Part shown: one piece after another, positions 27,895 through 36,805 of the stretch
Layout of the letters: each line of letters begins with the position of its first letter
Numbering within the stretch: position 1 is the first letter of the stretch
Assembly (NCBI RefSeq): GCF_013155375.1
Contig: NZ_JABJQY010000002.1
Location: 496,001 to 560,000, forward strand
Length of the DNA: 64,000 nt
Direction: 5' to 3'
Source of the DNA: Nocardioides sp. zg-1308
Lineage (GTDB): Bacteria > Actinomycetota > Actinomycetes > Propionibacteriales > Nocardioidaceae
Notes under the pieces: model-generated
Told to the model about the DNA's origin: nothing
The model's input: the letters and a program-made list of their open reading frames with translations, nothing else
The model's database searches: none
Translations under genes and position numbers: made by a program

Positions 27895-29253
27895 TCAGGC
27901 AGCCGGTGAGGCAGCCGTGCGGCGCAGGGTCGGTGCGAGCACGACCAGGCCCAGGAGCGGGAGGACCGCGAGCACGAGGAGCGCGCCGGGCATGCCGAGC
28001 GGACCGCTCAGCCCGGCGACCACGGCGGAGCCGATGCTGCCACCGATGAGGAAGAGCAGCGTCGAGACGCCGAGCGCGACGCCTCGTACGTCCTCGTGCA
28101 CGGCGTCGCCCACGACGGCGCTCAGCGCGGGCTGGCCGAGGCCGAAGGCGAAGGTGACCAGCACGATGCCGACGACGAGCACGGTCGCGCTGGCCCAGAA
28201 CGCGCCGGCGGTCGCCACGAGCAGCGCGCCCGAGGCGACGAGACCGGCGATCGCGAGCGAGCGGCTCGGCCCGATCCTGGTGAGCATCGGCCCCGTCACC
28301 TGCGGCACCAGCAGCGCGACGGCGGCGCTCGGCACCATGGCCAGGCCGACCTGCCACGCCTCCCAGCCCTCGGCGAGCAGCACGGCGGGCAGCGCGATGA
28401 GCATGGCGAACCACGAGGCGGGCACGGCGGAGGCCGCGATCGCGCTGCGCACGACGGTCGTGTTGCGGATCACCTCGACCGGCAGGAAGCCGTCGGGGCG
28501 TCGTCGTACGCTCGCGCGCACCGCGGGCACGCCGAGCACCAGCAGGACGGCGCCGAGGGCCGCGACGACCAGGCCGCCCGACGGGGACTGCACGAGCAGG
28601 ACCATGCCGGCGGAGGTCAGCGCGACGAGCACGGCGCCCACCACGTCGAGGCGGGCACCGCTGCCGCCGGTCGGCAGCGCGCGCCACAGCAGCGGCACCA
28701 CGAGGGCGCCGAGGATGGGCAGCGCCATCACGGCGCGCCAGCCGAAGGCCGCCTCGACGACACCGCCGATGAGCGGACCGAGGCAGCTGACGGCGGCCGC
28801 CACGCCGGCGAGCCGGCCGAAGGCGAGGCCACGCACCTCACCGCTGTAGCGCGCGGAGAGGATCGTCACGCCGAGCGTCGGTACGGCGGCGGCGCCTGCC
28901 CCCTGCAGCATCCGCGCGCCGAGCAGCACCTCGAAGGTGGGCGCGAGCGAGGCGACGAGCGCGCCGACCGACATCAGCACGAGCCCGGCGAGGAGGGGGC
29001 CGCGGACGCCGACGAGGTCGGAGATCCGGCCGTAGAGCGCCGTCGTCACCGCGAGCATCAGCACATAGAGGCTGATCGCCCAGGCGGCCAGGCCGGCGCT
29101 GACGCCGAGGTCCTCGCCGATCAGGGCGAGGGCGACCGCGGCGCTCGAGGAGCCCATGCCGGCGAGCCCGAACAGCAGCCCGAGCAGCATCGAGACGCGG
29201 CGGGAGTCGTCAGCCTGGTCGGTCGCAGGGTCGGTCTCGGTGGCGGAGGTCAT
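27895..29253 (-). CDS. MFS transporter (drug:H+ antiporter type)
   Basis: Membrane protein of 452 residues with a hydrophobic pattern fitting 12-14 helices. YGRISDLVGVRGP is motif A after TM2, and GPLIGGVVEAAFGWRAVM is a motif C-like segment in TM5. The substrate could be a drug or metabolite and cannot be assigned. A TTG directly before the ATG is an alternative start; neither has a clear ribosome-binding site. It lies upstream of the metalloproteases on the same strand, but 130 bases separate them. Confidence 0.83.
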   Translation of the reverse strand: MTSATETDPATDQADDSRRVSMLLGLLFGLAGMGSSSAAVALALIGEDLGVSAGLAAWAISLYVLMLAVTTALYGRISDLVGVRGPLLAGLVLMSVGALVASLAPTFEVLLGARMLQGAGAAAVPTLGVTILSARYSGEVRGLAFGRLAGVAAAVSCLGPLIGGVVEAAFGWRAVMALPILGALVVPLLWRALPTGGSGARLDVVGAVLVALTSAGMVLLVQSPSGGLVVAALGAVLLVLGVPAVRASVRRRPDGFLPVEVIRNTTVVRSAIAASAVPASWFAMLIALPAVLLAEGWEAWQVGLAMVPSAAVALLVPQVTGPMLTRIGPSRSLAIAGLVASGALLVATAGAFWASATVLVVGIVLVTFAFGLGQPALSAVVGDAVHEDVRGVALGVSTLLFLIGGSIGSAVVAGLSGPLGMPGALLVLAVLPLLGLVVLAPTLRRTAASPAA

Positions 29254-29310
29254 CAAGGAGCGACAACCGCCGGTGGGGCCGGGTTGTTCCCCGGGGGCCT
29301 CAGGCGGGGA

Positions 29311-30099
29311 TCAGCAGGGCTTGTAGTCGAACGTCAGGTCACTGAGGAAGATGCCCTGGTTCGTGTCGACGCCGCTGGAGAACTGGTTGGCCCAGTTCCA
29401 GTAGGTGATCGTGAACGACGAGATCGGGCCGGCGTAGCGGACGCGGATGTTGCCGGCAGTGCTCGAGACGTCGTTGAGCGCGTTGTTGGGCGACGTGTTG
29501 TAGTAGCGCTGCGTACCGTTCGGACCGTTGTTGTCGGACGTGATGGCCGACCCACGCGACTGCTCGACGTAGCCGGGCGTCAGCTCCAGGACGTCGTCGA
29601 AGTCGCCCGAGTTGGAGTCGACGTCCGTGACGGTGAAGGTCAGGTTGCTGACAGCCCGAGAGAACGAGAACGTGTAGGAACCACGGTCGTTGCGGCCCTG
29701 GGGGCTCGCGGACGTCGTCGACTGGACCAACGTCAGGGCCGAGGTACCCAGCCCACCAGCTGCGGAGACAACCTGCAGCGCGTTGCCGAAGGCGGTCTCG
29801 TTGCCGGGCTTCATGTTGCCGGCGTACGACGTCGACAGGCTGAGGGTCAGAGTGGGCACCGGGCCAGTGAGGTCGGGGTCGAAGGTCGCGGACCCGCTGC
29901 GACGGTCCGTCGCCCGTGTCCATGTCGTGTTGGCGCTGTCCCAGTCCAGGACCTGGTTCGTCCGAGGGTCGCACGGCGACGCGGCGAAGGCGGGCGCGGT
30001 CGTCGCAACAGCGACCACGGGAACCGTCCAGGCCGCACTGCGCACGATGGTGCGGCGAGAGGGGCGAACCCCTTCGAGCAAGCTGTTGTCGTTCGACAT
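29311..30099 (-). CDS. Secreted surface protein with Tat-like leader (paralog A)
   Basis: Protein of 262 residues from the ATG at 30099, which has GGGGGAT upstream. Its leader has SRRTIVRSAAW then a hydrophobic run ending APAFAAS, a twin-arginine-like export signal. The mature part is beta-rich with FSFSRAVSNLTFTVTDVDS in the middle and ends FLSDLTFDYKPC. This layout, with a calcium-binding-like Asp-rich loop, is seen in bacterial choice-of-anchor or adhesin-like domains, but I cannot name a family. It is paralogous to the next gene upstream. CCGGG-6 nt-CCCGG (29279-29294) downstream may terminate it. Confidence 0.7.
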   Translation of the reverse strand: MSNDNSLLEGVRPSRRTIVRSAAWTVPVVAVATTAPAFAASPCDPRTNQVLDWDSANTTWTRATDRRSGSATFDPDLTGPVPTLTLSLSTSYAGNMKPGNETAFGNALQVVSAAGGLGTSALTLVQSTTSASPQGRNDRGSYTFSFSRAVSNLTFTVTDVDSNSGDFDDVLELTPGYVEQSRGSAITSDNNGPNGTQRYYNTSPNNALNDVSSTAGNIRVRYAGPISSFTITYWNWANQFSSGVDTNQGIFLSDLTFDYKPC

Positions 30100-30169
30100 G
30101 TGACGCGATCCCCCGGTGACTCCTGCGACCCCCACGGTCGCTCGATGTCACGACGGTAGGTCGCGGCCA

Positions 30170-30185
30170 GTTACGGGACAGTAAC
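30170..30185. promoter_or_regulatory. Inverted repeat upstream of secreted paralog A
   Basis: GTTAC-GGGACA-GTAAC is a perfect 5-bp palindrome about 75 bases before the paralog A start. Part of it, GACAGTAACGA, recurs as GACGGTAACGA (31153-31163) at a similar distance before paralog B, hinting at a shared regulator. Confidence 0.4.
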
Positions 30186-30253
30186 GAGAAATACCCGTCA
30201 CCGACCCGGCTGGACCACGGATTCCACCGTGCCGCGTCGGCACGTGCGCCTGA

Positions 30254-31081
30254 TCAGCAGCCGATCGCCGTGAAGTTCAGGTCCCCGAGGAAGACGCGGT
30301 GGTACTGCGTCCCGCCAGCATTGTTCCAGTAGGTGATCGTGACGGTCTTCACGTCTGCTGCGCCAGTCGTCGTCGTCGGGAAGTTGACCTGCACCTGCGC
30401 TCCTCCGGCGTTCTCACCCACGTTGCTGTCTCCGGCCCGCAGCCACGGATCGCCATTGACACCGTTGCCCGTGACCCCGTCCTTGACGTTGGCGAAGCCG
30501 ACGATCGCTCCGGTGCCCGTGCGAGCAAGCACCTCGACCCGATCCGAGTAGGCCGGGTTGGTGATCGTGTCGATGTCGGTGACGTAGAAGCTGAGGCCCC
30601 GCACCGGTCGGGAGAACGTGATGGTGACCTCTTGCCGATTCCCACGACCGGGCGTGCTCGCCGCGTGGTAGAGCATCACGCCGCGCTCGCCTTGACGGCC
30701 GCCGAGGCTGGTGACCACCGGGTCCTGGGTGGTCCCCGTGCCAGTGTTCGCCGGCACCGTGAGGTTGCGCGTCTGGTCGGGGCGGTTGTTGCTCGTGGTC
30801 GTGTTGTTGACGACGTCGTTGCTGTAGCTGACGCTGGCGAACGAGACCGTCACAGCCGAGGAGTCCAGCGACGACACAGTCGCGGACGAGGCACGGAAGC
30901 TCGTGCGCGAGTACGGCGTCGTACCCCAGTTGAGCTGGTACGTGTACCGGTCGGAGCAGGGCGACGCGGCGAAGGCGGGAGCGGTCGCCGCCATCGTGAC
31001 CACGGGCACGCTCCATGCAGCGCCGCGGACGAGGGCGCGCCGCGACGTGCTCAGGGTGGGCGTGGTTCCGGTATCGGCCAC
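30254..31081 (-). CDS. Secreted surface protein with Tat-like leader (paralog B)
   Basis: Protein of 275 residues. The GTG at 31081 is chosen because GAGGA lies 8 bases upstream; a TTG seven codons earlier is the alternative. The leader SRRALVRGAAWSVPVV ending APAFAAS matches paralog A nearly residue for residue. The mature domain shares FSRPVRGLSFYVTDID with it and ends VTITYWNNAGG, HRVFLGDLNFTAIGC; both proteins end in a lone Cys. A small hairpin GTGCCG-CGT-CGGCAC (30229-30243) follows. Surface display is inferred from the leader only. Confidence 0.7.
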   Translation of the reverse strand: MADTGTTPTLSTSRRALVRGAAWSVPVVTMAATAPAFAASPCSDRYTYQLNWGTTPYSRTSFRASSATVSSLDSSAVTVSFASVSYSNDVVNNTTTSNNRPDQTRNLTVPANTGTGTTQDPVVTSLGGRQGERGVMLYHAASTPGRGNRQEVTITFSRPVRGLSFYVTDIDTITNPAYSDRVEVLARTGTGAIVGFANVKDGVTGNGVNGDPWLRAGDSNVGENAGGAQVQVNFPTTTTGAADVKTVTITYWNNAGGTQYHRVFLGDLNFTAIGC

Positions 31082-31317
31082 GGGAGTCGTCCTCAATTCC
31101 AAGGTTCGTCGAAGGTCGTTCGTAGGGAACGTTAAGCGGTCGTCATGAACGCGACGGTAACGATCGTGGGCGGCGATGGTGACGAAACTGCGGGTCGCCC
31201 TGTGTTCCGCCCCTCACTTCGGTGCAGGAAGCGGAACGGATTGGTCCCGAGCGAGAAACTTCCCGGGCCCTCCCCAAGCGCCTGCGGGCGACCGTGACGA
31301 CGACCTAGCCTTGCGCC

Positions 31318-31797
31318 ATGACGACGTCCCACGGCGCGGCACCGGGCGCCAGTCCCGGCGACGAGGACCTCCAGAGCGCGGACGCGGCTCGGGTCGAGGC
31401 CGTGCGCGACGCGCGCCTCGCCTCGGACGCCGAGCGCGAGCTGGTGTGCGAGGTGCTCAACGGGGCCTTCGGCGAGGGCCGGCTCACCGCGGCCGAGCTG
31501 GACGACCGGACCTCCCGTGCGTTGGCCGCGCGCACGCACGGTGACCTCGACGACGTGCTGGTCGGCCTGGCCGGACCGGGCGCGGCGATGCCGTGGGCGA
31601 CCCGGCCCGAGCGCGGCATCCTTCCCCGCCTGATGTTCTGGGTGGTCGGGATCCTCACGTCACCCTTCGTGTTCGTCGGCTCGATGTTCCTGCTGTTCGG
31701 CTCCGACGGGGGCGACCGCATCTTCGGCATCGTGCTGATGGCGCTCTTCCTGCCCGGGCTCGTCGCCCTCTACCGGTGGGCACACCCGCAGCGCTGA
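31318..31797 (+). CDS. DUF1707 (SHOCT-like) domain membrane protein
   Basis: Protein of 159 residues. The N-terminal half contains the actinobacterial DUF1707 domain: RLASDAERELVCEVLNGAF, GRLTAAELDDR, ALAARTHGDLDDVL. Two membrane helices follow (LMFWVVGILTSPFVFVG and IFGIVLMALFLPGLVAL). The family often occurs with envelope or septum-related genes, but no biochemical role is established. TAGCCT ends 6 bases before the ATG and no ribosome-binding site is seen, so the mRNA is probably leaderless. Confidence 0.8.
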   Translation: MTTSHGAAPGASPGDEDLQSADAARVEAVRDARLASDAERELVCEVLNGAFGEGRLTAAELDDRTSRALAARTHGDLDDVLVGLAGPGAAMPWATRPERGILPRLMFWVVGILTSPFVFVGSMFLLFGSDGGDRIFGIVLMALFLPGLVALYRWAHPQR

Positions 31798-31800
31798 CGC

Positions 31801-32847
31801 TCACGCCACGGCGCGGTCGAGGCGCCGGGGCAGGCCGAAGAGCCACGTCCACCCGAGGCGTTCAGCGCCGACGGCGAGGACGACCGGCACGACCACACCC
31901 AGCGTCGTCCCGGCCACGAGGTGCACCCACGGGTCGGTGACCCCGAGCTGCACCAGCACGATGCGGGTGCCCGACGCGACGACGATGTGCGCGAGGAAGA
32001 TCTCCAGCGACCTGCGCCCGATGAGGGCGACGGGTCCGGCGACCGGCGTGCGGGCGAGCAGGGCCGCGACGGCCAGGGTCGCGACCGTCCCGGCGCCGCA
32101 CCCCAGCACGCCGAGCAGGACCGAGTCGACCGTGCGCGAGCCGCCGCCGGTCGTCGGAGTGGTGGGAAGGGACGCCAGTCCGACCCACAGCCAGACGGTG
32201 GTGCCGACCACCGCCCCAGCCACGACGACGCCGCGCCGACGCGCGAGCGCGGCATGCCCTGACTGCGTGACGATGCAGCCGATGAGGAACGGGAACAGCA
32301 GCGCCCAACCGCGGGTGAAGGCGTACAACGGGTCGAAGCCCCACACGGCCACCGCCAGCAACCCGGCGAGGCCGAGCACGACGGCGGCCCTCGCCCGGCT
32401 CCGCCAGGGCTGCGTGGTCGCCGCGACGACGGTGACGCCGATGAGCCAGGGCAGGAACCAGAGCTGTCCCTCCGGTATCCACGCACGCGCGACGTCGCCC
32501 ACGGTGACCGGCGTGTTGGCGACGGATGACGCGGCGACCCGGACCGTCCCCTGGATGACGGTCCACAGGAGGTACAGCCAGACGAACAGCGTCACCCGCC
32601 GGGTGAGCATCTGCCGCGTTCCGTCCCGCTCGACCGCACGCTTCACGAACAGGCCGGAGAGGTAGGCGAACGTGGCGAGGTGGAACAGGTAGAGCAGTCG
32701 GTCGATCCCGAGCGCGGTCTCGAGCGGCAGCAGCGAGGCCGAGGCCAGGCCCCTCTCGACGTGGCCGAGCACGATCGCGACGATGGCGACACCGCGGGCC
32801 ACGTCGACGGACTGGTCGCGGGCGCTCGTCGGGGCCACGGATTCCAC
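31801..32847 (-). CDS. Acyltransferase-3 family membrane protein
   Basis: Integral membrane protein of 348 residues with about ten helices. RDQSVDVARGVAIVAIVLGH at the N-terminus carries the conserved Arg/His of acyltransferase-3 (OafA/NodX-like) enzymes, which transfer acetyl or succinyl groups to surface sugars. IGRRSLEIFLAH near the C-terminus is also typical. It stands near the polysaccharide locus, so glycan O-acylation is a reasonable guess. The start is a GTG. It is convergent with the DUF1707 gene, only 3 bases from its stop. Confidence 0.8.
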   Translation of the reverse strand: MESVAPTSARDQSVDVARGVAIVAIVLGHVERGLASASLLPLETALGIDRLLYLFHLATFAYLSGLFVKRAVERDGTRQMLTRRVTLFVWLYLLWTVIQGTVRVAASSVANTPVTVGDVARAWIPEGQLWFLPWLIGVTVVAATTQPWRSRARAAVVLGLAGLLAVAVWGFDPLYAFTRGWALLFPFLIGCIVTQSGHAALARRRGVVVAGAVVGTTVWLWVGLASLPTTPTTGGGSRTVDSVLLGVLGCGAGTVATLAVAALLARTPVAGPVALIGRRSLEIFLAHIVVASGTRIVLVQLGVTDPWVHLVAGTTLGVVVPVVLAVGAERLGWTWLFGLPRRLDRAVA

Positions 32848-32886
32848 GGGGCACCACTATGGAGCACGGACCGTACGATGCGGGCC

Positions 32887-33873
32887 ATGTCGTCGGCTCC
32901 CGTGGCAGCGCTCGTGGTCCTGCTGACGCTGGCCGCCGTGCTCGTCACGAGCGGGGTCGCCAAGGTCCGCGACCGCCGGGCGACCCGCGACGCGTTCGAC
33001 GCGCTCCGGGTGCCGCGAGTCGTGCCCGCTGATGCTCTGGCCCCGGCGCTGCCGTGGTGCGAGATCGCGCTCGGCGTCCTGCTCCTCGTCGCGCCGGGCG
33101 GCTGGCTCGTGCCTGTCGCGGCCGCCACGGTGGCACTCATGCTGGCCTACACCTGGGTCGTCGCTCGCGCCCTCGGGTTCGACGAGCCGGTCACCTGCTC
33201 GTGCTTCGGCAGCCTCGGCCGCCATGCCGTCGACCGCCTCACGCTCGTCCGCAACGTGCTCCTGTGCGTGCTGGCCGCGACCGCCCTGTGGCTCGCGCTG
33301 GACGGCGCGTCCGCGCCGTCCGCTGTCCGTGAGCTCGACCCCGGCGGCTGGTGGGCACTGCTCGCCACCGCGGCTGCGGCGGCGGTCGCCGTGCTGGTGA
33401 CCGGCGGAGGAGCCTCCACGCCGGTGGCGGACGAGGACCTCCTCGACTACGAGCGACAGGCCACCCCCTACGGCGCCCTCACGCTCCACGACGGCACGAC
33501 GGCGAGCCTCGCCGAGCTCACGGCGACGCAGGCCCGGCTGCTCGTCGTGCTCAACCCCGGCTGCGGCCCCTGCGTGCGGGTCGCGGAGCGGCTGGACGGG
33601 TGGGCGGCCGCGCTGCACCCGGTTGTGGGCGTCGTGGCCGTCCACCCTGACGAGTCCTCCGCACGTGCCCAGTCGCTGCACTCTCCCCAGCTCGCAGCCT
33701 GGGAGCCCGAGCTCAACATCCGCCGCGTCTTCTCGGTCGGCACCCCCTCGGCCGTCCTCCTAGGCGCAGACGGCCTCCTCGCCGGTGGGCCGGTGGCCGG
33801 CGAGACGTCCGTCACCGCCTTCGTCGCCGAGGTGCTCGACGCGGTCGCCGAGCAGCCGAGTCCGGCCGAGTGA
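32887..33873 (+). CDS. MauE-like membrane protein fused to a thioredoxin-like domain
   Basis: The first half (about 1-150) has four or more helices and a TCSCFG motif, as in MauE/DoxX-type proteins. The second half (about 190-328) is thioredoxin-like with an active-site CGPC in VLNPGCGPCVRVAERL and TPSAVLLGADG near the end. In methylamine dehydrogenase systems MauE and the thioredoxin-like MauD are separate proteins that help form disulfides; here they are one chain, suggesting a periplasmic-facing disulfide or reductase unit. ATG 32887 is chosen since TACGAT ends 7 bases upstream; ATG 32878 is the alternative. Confidence 0.8.
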   Translation: MSSAPVAALVVLLTLAAVLVTSGVAKVRDRRATRDAFDALRVPRVVPADALAPALPWCEIALGVLLLVAPGGWLVPVAAATVALMLAYTWVVARALGFDEPVTCSCFGSLGRHAVDRLTLVRNVLLCVLAATALWLALDGASAPSAVRELDPGGWWALLATAAAAAVAVLVTGGGASTPVADEDLLDYERQATPYGALTLHDGTTASLAELTATQARLLVVLNPGCGPCVRVAERLDGWAAALHPVVGVVAVHPDESSARAQSLHSPQLAAWEPELNIRRVFSVGTPSAVLLGADGLLAGGPVAGETSVTAFVAEVLDAVAEQPSPAE

Positions 33874-33899
33874 CCGGCACCGGCTCCTAGGATCGTCGC

Positions 33900-35744
33900 G
33901 TGCCCGACCCCACGCTCTCCGTCGTCGTGCCCACCCGCGGTGGGGCGCACCGGCTCCCGGTGCTGCTCGACGCGCTGGCGACCCAGGACCTCGCCGAGCC
34001 GTGGGAAGTGGTCGTCGTCCTCGATGGTGACGTCGACGGCAGCCGTGCCGTCCTCGAGGCGTACGCCGACCGGGTGCCGCTCCGGATCGTCCTGGGGGAC
34101 GGCGGCGGGGTCGCGGCCGCGCTGGCCGCCGGCTACGCCGAGGCGCGCGGCGAGATCGTCGTCCGCTGCGACGACGACCTGACGCCCTCGCCCAGGTTCC
34201 TGGCGGGCCACCTGGCCCACCACCGGTCCCGACCCGCTGGGGCGCCTCCGCTGGGACTGGTGTCGATGACGCGCGACGTCTTCGCCGACACCCCGTACGC
34301 CACCGCGTACGGCCGTCCCGCCAACGAGCGCCTGCTCGCGGAGGCCTACGCGCGACCGGCCTCGGAGCGGTGGCGGCACTGGGCCGCGTGCAACTCCGTG
34401 CCGAGGGCCGCCTACGAGGCGGTCGGCGGCTTCGACGTGGCGATGGGCTACCGCGAGGACTCCGAGCTCGGCCTCCGGCTGGCGGAGTCGGGCGTGGAGA
34501 TCGTCATCGACCCGGACCTCGAGGTCGAGCACCGCGGCCCCGCTCCCGACACGGCCAGCCGGGCGGCGCGGGCGTTCACGTCGGGCGCCTCGACCGTCGC
34601 GTTCGAGGAGCGGCACCCCGGCACGCACACCACTGCCCCGGCACCCGGCGGGGACCCGTGGAGCCGTGTGGTCCACGCCGCAGCGGCTCGGATCGGCTCG
34701 CGCGAGGACGCAGCGGCGCTCGGCCGGAAGGTCGACCGGCTCCTGCCCCGCCTCCCCGACCGTGCCCGCCCCAAGGCCGTGGCGTGGGCGGTGGAGGCCG
34801 CCGCCGTGGCCGGGCGACGCGTCGGCGACGCGGCCTGGGTGCGCGACGCCCCGGCGGCGACGGTCGGCACGGTCAGCGTCGTCGTCCCGCACCACGGCGA
34901 CCCGGCCCCGACGCTCGCGCTCGTCGACCAGCTGGCCGCCCAGACGCACCCGGTCCAGGTGATCGTCGCCGACGACGCCTCCCCCACGCCGTTCCCCGAG
35001 ACGGCCGGCGTCCGGATCGTCCGCCGCGCCGCCAACGGCGGCTTCGGCGCCAACGTCAACTCCGGCGCCGCTGCGGCGACGGGCGAGGCGCTGCTGGTCC
35101 TCAACAGCGACCTCACGCTCGAGCCGACGTTCGTCGCGGACATGGTCGCCGCTGCCCGGCAGCACCCGAGGGCGGTGCTGGCGCCGCGGATGGTCGACGA
35201 GCACGGCGAGGAGGCGTGGGTGGGACGCGACTTCCCGCGCATCCGGCACCACGTCGCCGCCTGGCTGACACCGCTCGCGCGCTTCCGCGGCACCGACGCG
35301 TGGCACCGCGCGGTCGGCCACGACGTGCGGGCCCGTCGCGCCGAGGTCGAGGTGGACTGGGTCGTGGGCGCCGCCATGTGGATCCCGATGGAGGACTTCC
35401 GGGCGGTCGGCGGCTTCGACGAGCGCTACTTCATGAACTCCGAGGAGATCGACCTGCAACGACGCCTGCGCGAGCGCGGCGTCGCCGTCGTCGCGCTGTG
35501 CTTCCCGACGGTCGTGCACGCCGGCGGCGGCTCGTCCCCGTCGGAGTCTCGGCGCAGGTGGCTCGTCGAGGGCATGCTGACGTACGCCGACACGTGGGGC
35601 TCGCGCCGGGCCCTGCAGGCCGCCCTCACCGCGGCGACCGGCGCCAACCTCCTCGTCAACGCCGCCCGGCGGGCGACCGGGCGGGACCTGCGGCCGCTCG
35701 AGGTCGCCCGGACCGAGCTGTCGCTGATCAGGGGCCGACGATGA
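33900..35744 (+). CDS. Two-domain GT2 family glycosyltransferase
   Basis: Cytoplasmic protein of 614 residues with two GT-A domains. Domain 1 (about 5-230) has SVVVPTRGG, RCDDDLTPS (DxD-like) and GYREDSELGLRL. Domain 2 (about 320-570) has SVVVPHHGD, LNSDLTLE and FMNSEEIDLQRRL. Each uses a nucleotide sugar, so the enzyme may add two sugars in turn. It is the first gene of a two-gene unit and marks the left side of the glycan locus. TAGGAT lies 6 bases before the GTG, indicating a leaderless start. It overlaps the next gene by 4 bases. Confidence 0.88.
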   Translation: MPDPTLSVVVPTRGGAHRLPVLLDALATQDLAEPWEVVVVLDGDVDGSRAVLEAYADRVPLRIVLGDGGGVAAALAAGYAEARGEIVVRCDDDLTPSPRFLAGHLAHHRSRPAGAPPLGLVSMTRDVFADTPYATAYGRPANERLLAEAYARPASERWRHWAACNSVPRAAYEAVGGFDVAMGYREDSELGLRLAESGVEIVIDPDLEVEHRGPAPDTASRAARAFTSGASTVAFEERHPGTHTTAPAPGGDPWSRVVHAAAARIGSREDAAALGRKVDRLLPRLPDRARPKAVAWAVEAAAVAGRRVGDAAWVRDAPAATVGTVSVVVPHHGDPAPTLALVDQLAAQTHPVQVIVADDASPTPFPETAGVRIVRRAANGGFGANVNSGAAAATGEALLVLNSDLTLEPTFVADMVAAARQHPRAVLAPRMVDEHGEEAWVGRDFPRIRHHVAAWLTPLARFRGTDAWHRAVGHDVRARRAEVEVDWVVGAAMWIPMEDFRAVGGFDERYFMNSEEIDLQRRLRERGVAVVALCFPTVVHAGGGSSPSESRRRWLVEGMLTYADTWGSRRALQAALTAATGANLLVNAARRATGRDLRPLEVARTELSLIRGRR

Positions 35745-36805
35745 CGAAGGCACTGATCCTGTCCGAGCACGACCTCGACGCCTGGGAGGAGCGGTTCCGG
35801 GCAGGTGAGGTGCCGGCACCACTGCCCTACGGCGTCGACGCACTCGCCGACCTCGGGTGGACGCTCACCGGTTCCCGGCGATCCGCCGCATCCCGTTGGA
35901 AGCGGTGGCGCGACGCCGTCGAGCACCGCGCCGGCTTCCCGGTCGAGCGAGCCGTTCGCGGCATCGGCGAGGCCCGCCGCAGCGACGTGGTGCTCGCGCT
36001 GCTCGAGCAGCAGGGCGCAGCAGCAGCGGGGCTGCGCCGCGCGAAGGTGCCGCCCTACGGGTCGACGCCGCTGGTGGTGTGGTCCTGCTGGCTCGCCGAT
36101 GACATCCGCTCGGCTGACCCCGCGCAGCGGCAGCGGCTGAAGCGACGCTTCGACGGGGCGGACCTCATCACCCACCTGTCACGGCACGAGACCGAGATCT
36201 TCACGGACCTCGGAATCAGCGAGGACCGGCTCTTCCCGGTGACCTACGGCGTCAGCCATGAGTTCTACGTTCCCGGCGACGGCCCGCGTGACGTCGAGCT
36301 GCTGGCCGTCGGGCAGGACCGTGGTCGGGACTACGGGACCCTCTTCGACGCCGTGCGCGGCACGGACCTGGTGCTCGACGTGGTCTGCAAGCCGGAGAAC
36401 CTGGCCGACCTCGCCGTGCCTGACAACGTGCGAGTGCACGGCGTCGTGCCGCTCACGGCCTACCGCGCCCTCCTGCAGCGTGCCCAGGTCGTCGTCGTAC
36501 CGACTCGCGACCTGGCCTATCCGACCGGCTCGAGCGTCGCCCTGGAGTCGGCGTCGTCGGGTGCCTGTGTCGCCGTCACCGGCACCCGGGCCATGCGCGA
36601 CTTCTTCACCGACGGTGTCGACTCGCGGCTGGTGGACGAGGGTGACGCCGACGGATGGCGCGAGGTGCTGACCGAGCTGCGGAGCGACGCCGAGCAGCGC
36701 CGACGGCTGGGGGCAGCGGCCCGGGCCAGCGTCGCCACGACGTTCAACGCGCGACACATGTGGACCGAGCTCGCGGACGTCATGCGGGAGCGCGGCCTCG
36801 TCTGA
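35741..36805 (+). CDS. Glycosyltransferase, GT4-like (GT-B fold)
   Basis: Protein of 354 residues. The C-terminal half shows the GT-B donor-binding features: LLAVGQDRGRDYGTLFDAV, VPLTAYRALLQRAQVVVVPT and SSVALESASSGACVAVTGT, with Glu positions typical of GT4. The N-terminal acceptor half is less conserved. The ATG overlaps the GT2 stop in an ATGA junction, so they are coupled. Its 3' end overlaps the oppositely oriented GT gene by 26 bases. Sugar specificity is unknown. Confidence 0.83.
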   Translation: MTKALILSEHDLDAWEERFRAGEVPAPLPYGVDALADLGWTLTGSRRSAASRWKRWRDAVEHRAGFPVERAVRGIGEARRSDVVLALLEQQGAAAAGLRRAKVPPYGSTPLVVWSCWLADDIRSADPAQRQRLKRRFDGADLITHLSRHETEIFTDLGISEDRLFPVTYGVSHEFYVPGDGPRDVELLAVGQDRGRDYGTLFDAVRGTDLVLDVVCKPENLADLAVPDNVRVHGVVPLTAYRALLQRAQVVVVPTRDLAYPTGSSVALESASSGACVAVTGTRAMRDFFTDGVDSRLVDEGDADGWREVLTELRSDAEQRRRLGAAARASVATTFNARHMWTELADVMRERGLV

